From: CAZSPL01 sp964608735
GTDB taxonomy: Bacteria > JAJVIF01 > JAPKYR01 > CAZSPL01
Assembly (NCBI GenBank): GCA_964608735.1
Contig: CAZSPL010000035.1
Coordinates: 1 to 23,644 of the forward strand
Reading direction: 5' to 3'
Length of the DNA stretch: 23,644 nt
The position numbers and the translations under genes were made by a program. Numbering within the stretch: position 1 is the stretch's first letter; each line of letters starts with the position of its first letter. A model generated the notes under the pieces. The model was given only the letters and a program-made list of their open reading frames with translations. It did no database searches and was not told the DNA's origin. This document shows, piece after piece, positions 1-6,899 of this stretch.

Positions 1-30
1 GGGCTTGGCCCTAATCCATCTCATCCTTAA

Positions 31-430
31 CTACCTCGCAATCATATAAGCATGGTCACCAATCCCCGCTTCTCCACCATACCTTCCTCCTCTCGGCGCA
101 TGGCCACGAAGGATTGTTTGAAGCTGCCGGACGGCCAGTCGAAGAATGAGGCGAATATCGTGGCGCTGATGCGCACGATGCCGTAGTGCCGTTTCAGCTC
201 CCCCTCGTATTCGAGTCCACGCGCGATGTCCCGCGTCCACGCATAGCAATAGCCGCCGTGCACGGTGTCGGATTTAACGATTTCAATCGGGCTGATGCCG
301 CTCCGCGCCGCGCCGTTGAGGAAAACGAGCGGCCCGAAAAAGTGGATATTGTCCTCCACCCCGTCGGGAGCTTCGACGAGGGTCGGCTCGAATACGCCGG
401 TGTCGTTGTCGTATCCCGCTACGAAGACAC
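31..430 (-). pseudogene. 3' fragment of aldehyde dehydrogenase-like gene, frameshifted
   Basis: This is a decayed partial copy of the aldehyde dehydrogenase-like gene at 4569-5804, equivalent to about its last 125-130 residues. Protein similarity begins abruptly at GYDNDTGVFEPTLVEAP (about position 430) and the DNA matches the intact copy at roughly 85-90% by eye. Two lesions are visible. All codons upstream of residue ~284 of the family are missing. Near the 3' end one base is lost, so the reading frame stops at 42-44 as GLVTMLI, while the ancestral ending HAYMIAR continues in another frame to a stop at 31-33. The conserved PFGGFKQS motif has become PSGSFKQS. An open frame extends to 461, but the sequence right of ~430 no longer resembles the family. 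It is probably non-functional: the catalytic cysteine region is absent. Confidence 0.85.
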
Positions 431-463
431 CCGTTGCATGCGGCACCGGTGTTAGCGCCAATC

Positions 464-492
464 TTGAGAATAGAGAGCCATTGTAGTATGAT
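464..492 (+). promoter_or_regulatory. sigma70-type promoter of the OmpA-family gene
   Basis: TTGAGA (464-469) and TATGAT (487-492) each match the consensus at five of six positions and are separated by exactly 17 bases. The predicted transcript would start near 499, giving a short leader before the Shine-Dalgarno at 522-529 and the ATG at 536. The promoter sits just right of the breakpoint of the aldehyde dehydrogenase fragment. Confidence 0.55.
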
Positions 493-535
493 TTACCAGA
501 CGGCTAAAATGGTGTTGCGCAGGAGGGAGATTCCG

Positions 536-1387
536 ATGAAAGCCAAGGTTATTTTCTACTTACTTATCATGCTCTTGCCGGTTTTTCTTGTTCTGATTAC
601 TTCAGGGAAGGCTTGGGCGGAGGAAGAAGATGTTGAGGGGAGCAAGGATCATCCGTTGTTGACGAGGATGGATGATTTCTACATTTCCGGTTACGATGAG
701 TATGAGTATGATTCTGAGTCCTTTTACGACGAAGAGGACAATGAATATGTGATTGAAGGGCATAAGTATGTCATCGATTATTCATTGCAGGATGGGGTGA
801 AACCACCCGGTCAGCTCAAAGTCGTGAAAAATTATACGAACGCGATAAGAGCGATTGGGGGAACCATCCTGTTTGAGTCCCATTATGCTTATATGAAAGT
901 CGTTCAAGGCGGGATGGAAACATGGATTTATGTCTGGGTCTGCGATGATGGTTCGGAATATGAGTTGACCATCGTCGAGCGGGAAGCCATGGAGCAGGAA
1001 GTTGTCGCGGACCCCAAAGCGATGGCTGCCGATATTTTATCCATGGGCCATGTCGCCGTCTATGGCATTTACTTCGATGTGGACAAAGCGGAGATCAAGC
1101 CGGAATCCGAGCCCGCGATCAAAGCTATCGCACAGCTCTTGACGGATAATCCGTCGCTCAATGTTTATATTGTCGGGCACACCGATATCACCGGCGGACT
1201 GGACTATAACCTGGATCTATCCGCAAACCGCGCCAAGGCGGTTGTGGATGAACTCGTCGATGAATATGGCATCGATGCCTCCAGGTTGGAAGCCAGGGGT
1301 GTCGGACCGCTGTGCCCGGTGGCTTCGAATAAGACCGATGAAGGCAAAACCTTGAACAGGCGCGTCGAAATTATTGAGAGGCTATAG
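536..1387 (+). CDS. OmpA-family outer-membrane/periplasmic protein (283 aa)
   Basis: The protein has a Sec signal peptide (residues 1 to ~28, cleavage after AWA), an N-terminal domain of about 135 residues starting HPLLTRMDDFYISGY, and a C-terminal OmpA/Pal-like peptidoglycan-binding domain (about 170-283). The latter shows YFDVDKAEIKPES, VGHTD and NRRVEI; the Asp of GHTD and the first Arg of NRRVE are the residues that contact diaminopimelate in this family. Its role is to tie the outer membrane to the cell wall. The N-terminal part resembles the domain that precedes OmpA domains in many deltaproteobacterial-type proteins (DUF4892-like), which is recollection rather than a search result. The ATG at 536 is chosen because GGAGGGAG lies seven bases upstream and the signal peptide begins there; the frame stays open to 434 without a plausible start. 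Base composition is visibly more AT-rich than the genes to the right. Confidence 0.9.
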   Translation: MKAKVIFYLLIMLLPVFLVLITSGKAWAEEEDVEGSKDHPLLTRMDDFYISGYDEYEYDSESFYDEEDNEYVIEGHKYVIDYSLQDGVKPPGQLKVVKNYTNAIRAIGGTILFESHYAYMKVVQGGMETWIYVWVCDDGSEYELTIVEREAMEQEVVADPKAMAADILSMGHVAVYGIYFDVDKAEIKPESEPAIKAIAQLLTDNPSLNVYIVGHTDITGGLDYNLDLSANRAKAVVDELVDEYGIDASRLEARGVGPLCPVASNKTDEGKTLNRRVEIIERL

Positions 1388-1551
1388 ATTGACGGTTCAC
1401 CATTCGCGCTGATACACTTCGTTAAGGATTTTCCAAATATAGCTTTTCTGGCATGCAGTTATACAGAGCGCGCTCCGCAATCCGTATTTTGCGGGAAATA
1501 TCCAGGGGTTAAAATATTCCGGCTGATTTTGGCTGTTCCGGAGGCTTTGAA

Positions 1552-4434
1552 ATGCAAACTATCAATAAATTCATCTTGCTTTCAGGGGTGATCCTTGTTA
1601 TCTGCGGTTGGTTATTGGGGTGTTCGGGTATGGCTGGAGACGCCATCGCTCCAACTGATTTTCTTGATCCATCTTATGCTGCTCATGACACTAACTCACA
1701 GCGTATGCTTTGGGGGATTTGGGATCTCTATTTCGATGCATATGATTATGAGGCTGTAATCGTACCCAACAGGAGCCTGCAAGCCCATTTCGATATCACG
1801 GATATGCTTCTGCCTCCGGCTTGTGATGATTGCCTTGGAATCAAAGTTAACTCCTTTGACCCGGTTACGCGTAATGCGGATGTCGATGTCACCCTGGGGA
1901 ACCCATCACAGATTACGGGCTATGATGTGCGAGGCATACTCTACACCAATGACTATGGCCATGAGTTGTGCAATCCCGACGATTGGACGGGGTTGTTTGA
2001 TATTCCGGGTGGCGACGCCATAAATCCCTTCAAGGCATTCGCCAAGGATGAACCCGGCAGGTCTTTCGCCCCGGATGCGGAACATGCGGAGAATTACCTG
2101 GTCTATATTCCAAAGCCGCCCCATTACGAAAGCATTACATACGCCGTGACCGCGTCATGGCCGGGTAATTGCAAAGAGCCGTACGCCATCGACGATTTCG
2201 CGCAATTGGGCGTGTTATATGAATACGAAGGCGCAACAGCCGAATTGGAAGTGTGTGTGCGCGACTGGCAGGATGATACCAGCAAGGTTACATTGGTAGC
2301 CCCCATGATTGCCGGGGAGAATTTTACCCAGTTCTCGAAAGAAAGCGGTGATTTATGGCACCTGGTACTCACAAACAACACGGGGGCATCGGCGGGCGAC
2401 TACACCGTACGGATAATCGCTTCTTCCATCAACTCGGGGTCAACCGCCCTCTATGATTATTTCAACATAACCATCAGCGAAACCGGCGCCCCATCCGTGA
2501 CCGGCATCGACCCGGAAAATGCCGAGGCGGGAGAGAGCCTGACCGATGTCACTATAACGGGAAGCGATTTCATCGGGCCGGGAGCGGTTGTGAAGATGTC
2601 GGAATTTCTGTTGCCGAATATTATGGCGACGAACGTTCAGGTCGTAGATCCGGAAACAATAACTTGCGATATTGCCATCCCGTTCAACTGCGTCATCGGG
2701 ACACGCAATGTTGTCGTTGTCAACGGCGATGGTAAATCCGGCACGGGTATCGATTTATTTGAAATTCTATGCCCGACGCCCGTGGTCGAAAGCATCGATC
2801 CACTGGAAGCATATGAGGGTTCGGTTTTGCCGGGCGTAGTGGTTGGCGGGAGCAAATTCCTGGGCCCGGGGGCCGAAGTCAGGCTCAGGAAGTCCGGGCA
2901 AGCCGATATAGTCGCGAGTAATGTGGTTGTTGACGGCTATTCCACCATTCATTGCGATATCAGTATCCCATTAGGGGCCGCCGCCGGTCTGTATGATGTC
3001 GAGGTGACCAACGGCTGCGATGCTGTCGGCGCGGGAATCGGGTTGTTTGAGGTCAAGCAGATTCCCAAGGATGGCTGGGCGCGCACGTGGGGGGAGGACA
3101 AAACCGACAAGGCAACCGCTGTAGCGCAGGAATGGGAGGGCGTTGTTTATGTCTGCGGCTCCGGGGATACTTACGACGTCGGTTTCTTGCGGAAGTATGA
3201 CTCCAACGGGAACCTCCAATGGGAAGTGAAGTGGGGAGGAGGGGGGACGGGTTCGGTTGAGCCGAAGGGCGTTGCAGTTGACGGCACAACGGGCAATATA
3301 TTTGCCGTCGGCTCCTTCAACGGTTCCGTGGACTTCGACCCTTCCCCAACCGGCGAAGATTGGCATACTTCGAATGGATTGGACGACGCATTCTTTATTT
3401 CATTCGACGCGGACAGCCAATTCCGATATGCGGCCACTTGGGGAAATATCAATGACAATGACACCGCAAATGGGATTGCTTTCAGTGATGGCGCTTTATA
3501 TATAACCGGCTGGTTCACTGGGTCGGTCGATTTCAAACCCGGCGGGGGAGAGTATTGGAGTACGTCCAATGGGGGAGGCGATGTATTCATTAGTAAATTC
3601 GGCACCAGCGGCGATTTCAAATGGGCCGCCACATGGGGGGGAGAGTTTCACGATGAAGCATGGGGCGTCGCCGTAGACAGCGCTAATGGTATGGTGAATG
3701 TTGTTGGGGACTTCCGCGGAGCGGTGGATTTTAATTTCTCCACTTCTGCCCCCTGGTTGCTTACATCGAATGGGCAGTCCGATGTGTTCATTTGCATATT
3801 GACCGTGGATAAGCAGTTTGCATCTGCCTGGCCTTTTGGCGGTCCCGGCAGGGACATGGGATACGATATTACGTCAAGCCCTTCCGGGAACAACTATTAT
3901 TTATATTTAACGGGTTGTTTTGAGGACACGGCGGATTTTCAACCCTGGTCGCCCGATGTAAATTACAAGACCTCCAATGGCGGCTCGGATATATTTGTTG
4001 TGAAGTGCCATGCTAATTCCAGCGGTCATCTATATTACGAGAACCCGGAGACCTGGACCTGGGGCGGCACAGGTGAAGACGAGGGCTATTCCCTGGCTGT
4101 TTATTATGCCAGCGTATACGTGACTGGGAAATTCATCGGCACTGTTGATTTCAATCCCGGTACCGGGGTGGATAACCATACTTCGGGCATATTCGAGGAC
4201 GCTTTCCTGAGCAGATTCGATTCGAACTTGGCTTACCTCTGGGCGCGCACATGGGGCGCCGAGTGGCTTGATAACGGCCTTGGCGTGGATGTCGACATGG
4301 CGGGGAATGCCTATGTGTCGGGCTACTATATGTCAAATGTAGATTTCGACCCCGGCTCCGGCGCGGACTGGCACTCTTCCAACGGCCTGGAGGACTCGTT
4401 CCTCAGCAAATTTCCGGCGGATGGAAATTGGTGA
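1552..4434 (+). CDS. Lipoprotein with shared N-terminal module, two IPT/TIG domains and seven-repeat SBBP propeller (960 aa)
   Basis: A type II signal peptide ends in LLGC, so Cys24 is the lipidation site. Residues ~50-310 form a module shared with the proteins at 10893-12122 and 13764-15791: VPNRSLQAH, LLPPACDDC, TGYDVRGIL, NPFKAFAK, RDWQ, YDYFNITI. Residues ~312-406 and ~408-502 are two tandem IPT/TIG-like Ig folds, each starting P-x-V-x-x-I-D-P and containing GSDFIGPGA or GSKFLGPGA. Residues ~506-960 hold seven SBBP-type repeats (WARTWGE, GVAVD, GSFNGSVDFDP, HTSNGLDDAF and variants), a number that would suit a seven-bladed beta-propeller. VDFDP loops recur and could bind calcium, which is inference. 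The ATG follows a GGAGG ten bases upstream. It is likely surface-exposed and adhesive or scaffolding; no catalytic motif is seen. Confidence 0.85.
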   Translation: MQTINKFILLSGVILVICGWLLGCSGMAGDAIAPTDFLDPSYAAHDTNSQRMLWGIWDLYFDAYDYEAVIVPNRSLQAHFDITDMLLPPACDDCLGIKVNSFDPVTRNADVDVTLGNPSQITGYDVRGILYTNDYGHELCNPDDWTGLFDIPGGDAINPFKAFAKDEPGRSFAPDAEHAENYLVYIPKPPHYESITYAVTASWPGNCKEPYAIDDFAQLGVLYEYEGATAELEVCVRDWQDDTSKVTLVAPMIAGENFTQFSKESGDLWHLVLTNNTGASAGDYTVRIIASSINSGSTALYDYFNITISETGAPSVTGIDPENAEAGESLTDVTITGSDFIGPGAVVKMSEFLLPNIMATNVQVVDPETITCDIAIPFNCVIGTRNVVVVNGDGKSGTGIDLFEILCPTPVVESIDPLEAYEGSVLPGVVVGGSKFLGPGAEVRLRKSGQADIVASNVVVDGYSTIHCDISIPLGAAAGLYDVEVTNGCDAVGAGIGLFEVKQIPKDGWARTWGEDKTDKATAVAQEWEGVVYVCGSGDTYDVGFLRKYDSNGNLQWEVKWGGGGTGSVEPKGVAVDGTTGNIFAVGSFNGSVDFDPSPTGEDWHTSNGLDDAFFISFDADSQFRYAATWGNINDNDTANGIAFSDGALYITGWFTGSVDFKPGGGEYWSTSNGGGDVFISKFGTSGDFKWAATWGGEFHDEAWGVAVDSANGMVNVVGDFRGAVDFNFSTSAPWLLTSNGQSDVFICILTVDKQFASAWPFGGPGRDMGYDITSSPSGNNYYLYLTGCFEDTADFQPWSPDVNYKTSNGGSDIFVVKCHANSSGHLYYENPETWTWGGTGEDEGYSLAVYYASVYVTGKFIGTVDFNPGTGVDNHTSGIFEDAFLSRFDSNLAYLWARTWGAEWLDNGLGVDVDMAGNAYVSGYYMSNVDFDPGSGADWHSSNGLEDSFLSKFPADGNW

Positions 4435-4502
4435 TCGTGACTTTCTTTTCCAGGCTCACTCCTTTTTCGAAGCTTGTAGGTGAACATTGGCGCTTTACAA
4501 CA

Positions 4503-4530
4503 GGGACAGGCCTGATATCAAGCCCGTCCC
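4503..4530. terminator. Hairpin between convergent genes, possible bidirectional terminator
   Basis: GGGACaGGC and GCCcGTCCC form an eight-pair stem with one mismatch around a ten-base loop. The hairpin lies in the 134-bp gap between the convergent genes ending at 4434 (+) and 4569 (-). The downstream T content is only moderate (AATTCATTTTAATTC), so termination is plausible rather than certain. It shares the GGGAC/GTCCC core with three other intergenic hairpins in this window. Confidence 0.45.
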
Positions 4531-4568
4531 CAATTCATTTTAATTCACAGTAATATAGAATAACCCCC

Positions 4569-5804
4569 TTACCCCGCAATCATATACGCGTGATGCACCA
4601 ACCCATGCTTGTCCATCATGCCTTCATCCTCCCGGCGCTTGGCGACGAAGCTCTGTTTGAATCCGCCGAACGGCCAGTCGAAGAATGAGGCGAAGATTGT
4701 CGCGTTGATGCGTACTATGCCGTAGTGTTGCTTCAGCTCCCCTTCGTATTCCAGCCCGCGCGCGATGTCCCGCGTCCACGCGTAGCAATAGCCGCCGTGC
4801 AACGTGTCGGATTTGACGATATCCACCGGGCTGATGCCGCTCCGCGCCGCGCCGTTGAGGAAAACGAGCGGGCCGAAATAGTGGATATTGTCCTCCAAGC
4901 CGTCGGGCGCTTCGACGAGGGTCGGCTCGAATACGCCGGTGTCTTTGTCGTATCCACCGCCGACGAGGATTTTGTATCGCGCATCGTCCCCGATACGGTC
5001 GTACATAGCCGCGAGCCCGATGATAACCCACTGGTCGCCGATGGGGCCGACTGTATTTTCCGGAGTGCCGAAATCGACCCGCTTCACCGCGTCGATGAGG
5101 AGCCGCTTGACGTCGTCGTACACATCGGCGTCCGGGACGACCTCCTTCTCCAGCGCGCAAAGCTGCCCGGTGCCGTAGTATGCCGAGTCGACGGTCGCCT
5201 TCACAGCGACATCGAGGCAGTCCTTCATCGTCGAATCGATGATCGCCTTGGGACGCGTCGGGCCGGACATTACGATGGAGTCGAAATTCGCGGTGACATC
5301 GGGCTTCGAATACGCCTTGAGCACCTTGGTGCCCCCCGCGAGTATCATGTGGCGCACGGCGTCGGTTTCACATGCCCACATGCCGTATTGCGGCCCGCCG
5401 AGTTGTTCCTCGATACGTATCGCCGGGATCTTCGTTTCCGCGAACGCCTTCTTCCAAACCTCGGCGATGGGGCGGCATCCTTCGCTGAACCGCATCACAA
5501 CTTCTTTCCCGGCGCAGTATGCCGAGCCGCAGTAGAACGGCACCATGAAATTCGGCACATCGAACGGAATCATCGCCGCGAGAATAGTGCCATCGCCGAT
5601 TTCCCTTCCGACGAGGCGGTCGCGGTCGAGTTCGAGGTTGAGCATCTGCTTGCGCATCAGGCCGATGTCGAGCACCGCCCCGCCGCGGGTGAGCCCGCTC
5701 GCGATGCATGCCTGGGTTATGTCGTCCTTTCTCGACCAGACATATTCCCCGGCGGCTCGCATCGCCTTCAGCCGTTCATCGAATATTTCATGTGTGATGC
5801 GCAT
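4569..5804 (-). CDS. Divergent aldehyde dehydrogenase-superfamily protein (411 aa)
   Basis: Residues resemble the ALDH fold: an IPFDVPNFMVP segment where PWNFP is usual, then AGKEVVMRFSEG, the catalytic-Cys motif GTGQLC (Cys216 in this numbering), DFGTPENTVGPI, GVFEPTLVEAP, a HYFGPLVF segment in place of EEIFGPV, and PFGGFKQS near the end. Known family chemistry is NAD(P)-dependent oxidation of an aldehyde through a cysteine thioester. The usual oxyanion Asn of PWNFP is Asp here, the ELGGK glutamate region is not recognisable, and the Glu before FGP is missing. At 411 residues it is shorter than the usual ~480. It could be a non-canonical reductase/dehydrogenase or have lost the classical activity. 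The ATG at 5804 is preferred because GAGGTGA ends four bases upstream; a GTG at 5813 in the same frame overlaps that ribosome site. It lies 51 bases downstream of the cytochrome gene on the same strand, probably in one transcript. Confidence 0.8.
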   Translation of the reverse strand: MRITHEIFDERLKAMRAAGEYVWSRKDDITQACIASGLTRGGAVLDIGLMRKQMLNLELDRDRLVGREIGDGTILAAMIPFDVPNFMVPFYCGSAYCAGKEVVMRFSEGCRPIAEVWKKAFAETKIPAIRIEEQLGGPQYGMWACETDAVRHMILAGGTKVLKAYSKPDVTANFDSIVMSGPTRPKAIIDSTMKDCLDVAVKATVDSAYYGTGQLCALEKEVVPDADVYDDVKRLLIDAVKRVDFGTPENTVGPIGDQWVIIGLAAMYDRIGDDARYKILVGGGYDKDTGVFEPTLVEAPDGLEDNIHYFGPLVFLNGAARSGISPVDIVKSDTLHGGYCYAWTRDIARGLEYEGELKQHYGIVRINATIFASFFDWPFGGFKQSFVAKRREDEGMMDKHGLVHHAYMIAG

Positions 5805-5855
5805 ATGTTTCACCTCGTCAAAGCGAGGATATGATTTCGTATCCGGGTGAAAATA

Positions 5856-6785
5856 TCAAGGCGAGACGCTTTGCTGCTGCTGCTCGCTCGCCATGAGAGC
5901 GTCGATGATTTCCTGGTATTTGTCCTCGGGAACGATTTCCGGGCCGTAGGAGTTCATCTGCTTGACGATAGCGAGCCATCCGTCCGCCGATAAATTCCTG
6001 CCGAGGATTTCCTGTGGTTCATGGCACGGGTAGCAGTGCGCCGCGATGGGTGATGCCGATGCGTCCCCTTCGACCGGCTCCGGCCCGTGTGTTTGTACGA
6101 GGTAATTCAGTATCTGCTTCGCCTCATCCGGGGTGATACGCGGCTCCGCAATCTGGACCATCTTGTTGACGACCTCTTCCCAGTTCTTGATGCTCCGGTG
6201 CTGCATGATGCGGTCGAGTGGATGGCAAACACTGCACCTGGAGATGAAAAGCTCCTTGCCGAGCTCCAGGTCGAGCATCTGTTCCATGGTTGTCGATTGC
6301 GAAATATAGGGCGTATCCCTCCAGACGCTGGTCAGGTAGTAGCCGGCGGTTATCCATACGAGCGTGAAGCCGAGCGTGAAAACCCCGATCCCGATGGTGA
6401 ACAGGTACGGACGGAGCCGCGCGAAGAAGCGCGGGATGGTGATTTTGACCAGCAATAGAAATATCACCGTGATCGCCAGTGAGATGTGCAGGGCGACCCT
6501 CGCCGATGGTTCTTCCCAGAAGGTCTTCATCCTTGCGCTCATTGCGACGACCATGAAAATGAAAAGCACCGCGAATACCCATCCCGACCACTTGTGAAGC
6601 TTTCGGTAGAATTCAGGATGGGATGGTTTAGTGCGTCCCTGCAGGGATATCATCGTGTATATGGCGATGAGCCCGACAACCAGGAACAGCATGGCGATAA
6701 TCGTCGCGTGAAGCGGGCTTATCGACCACAAGGGCTGGCCATGTTGTGCGAAAGGGGATGCAAATGTGGCGCTGCTGGAATCCAT
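5856..6785 (-). CDS. Four-TM membrane protein with two c-type haem motifs (309 aa)
   Basis: Four hydrophobic helices are visible at about residues 26-48, 66-85, 97-117 and 126-151. A soluble C-terminal region follows with two haem-c attachment sites, CSVCH (184-188) and CYPCH (251-255). Membrane histidines H26, H64 and H100 could ligate a b-type haem, which is inference. The C-terminal segments each resemble a small c-type domain with a helix such as EEAKQILNYLVQ or KYQEIIDALM after the haem site. The likely role is membrane-bound electron transfer on the outside of the inner membrane. The ATG is preceded by GGAGG eight bases upstream. The gene is divergent from the copper ATPase at 6900 (114-bp gap) and is followed closely by the ALDH-like gene. 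I do not recognise a named oxidoreductase; it may be an accessory cytochrome with the partner elsewhere. Confidence 0.8.
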   Translation of the reverse strand: MDSSSATFASPFAQHGQPLWSISPLHATIIAMLFLVVGLIAIYTMISLQGRTKPSHPEFYRKLHKWSGWVFAVLFIFMVVAMSARMKTFWEEPSARVALHISLAITVIFLLLVKITIPRFFARLRPYLFTIGIGVFTLGFTLVWITAGYYLTSVWRDTPYISQSTTMEQMLDLELGKELFISRCSVCHPLDRIMQHRSIKNWEEVVNKMVQIAEPRITPDEAKQILNYLVQTHGPEPVEGDASASPIAAHCYPCHEPQEILGRNLSADGWLAIVKQMNSYGPEIVPEDKYQEIIDALMASEQQQQSVSP

Positions 6786-6867
6786 TCGACGTCCTCCATT
6801 TTTCCAGAGGCTAAGACTATTACGGAAAAGGTGCCGGAAGTCAAGCCGCCCGGTGCGGAGGATAAGC

Positions 6868-6873
6868 TATAAT
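6868..6873 (+). promoter_or_regulatory. Consensus -10 box upstream of the copper ATPase
   Basis: A perfect TATAAT lies 27 bases before the GTG start of the ATPase. No TTGACA-like hexamer is present 16-19 bases upstream; that stretch is GC-rich. A good -10 without a -35 is the usual look of an activator-dependent promoter, and copper exporters are commonly controlled by metal-sensing regulators, but no regulator gene or clear operator is seen here. Confidence 0.4.
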
Positions 6874-6899
6874 GGGTTTATCCAGAGAGGAGGCCGAAG

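Noticed and set aside
3058..4434. Repeated WARTWGG and VDFDP DNA as a possible CRISPR or tandem DNA repeat
   Set aside because: The repeats are protein-level only. The DNA between copies has diverged and unit lengths vary, as expected for propeller blades.
4725..5834. 369-codon plus-strand frame opposite the aldehyde dehydrogenase-like gene
   Set aside because: It is Arg/His-rich antisense translation of a GC-rich gene. The opposite strand has clear ALDH motifs and a ribosome site.
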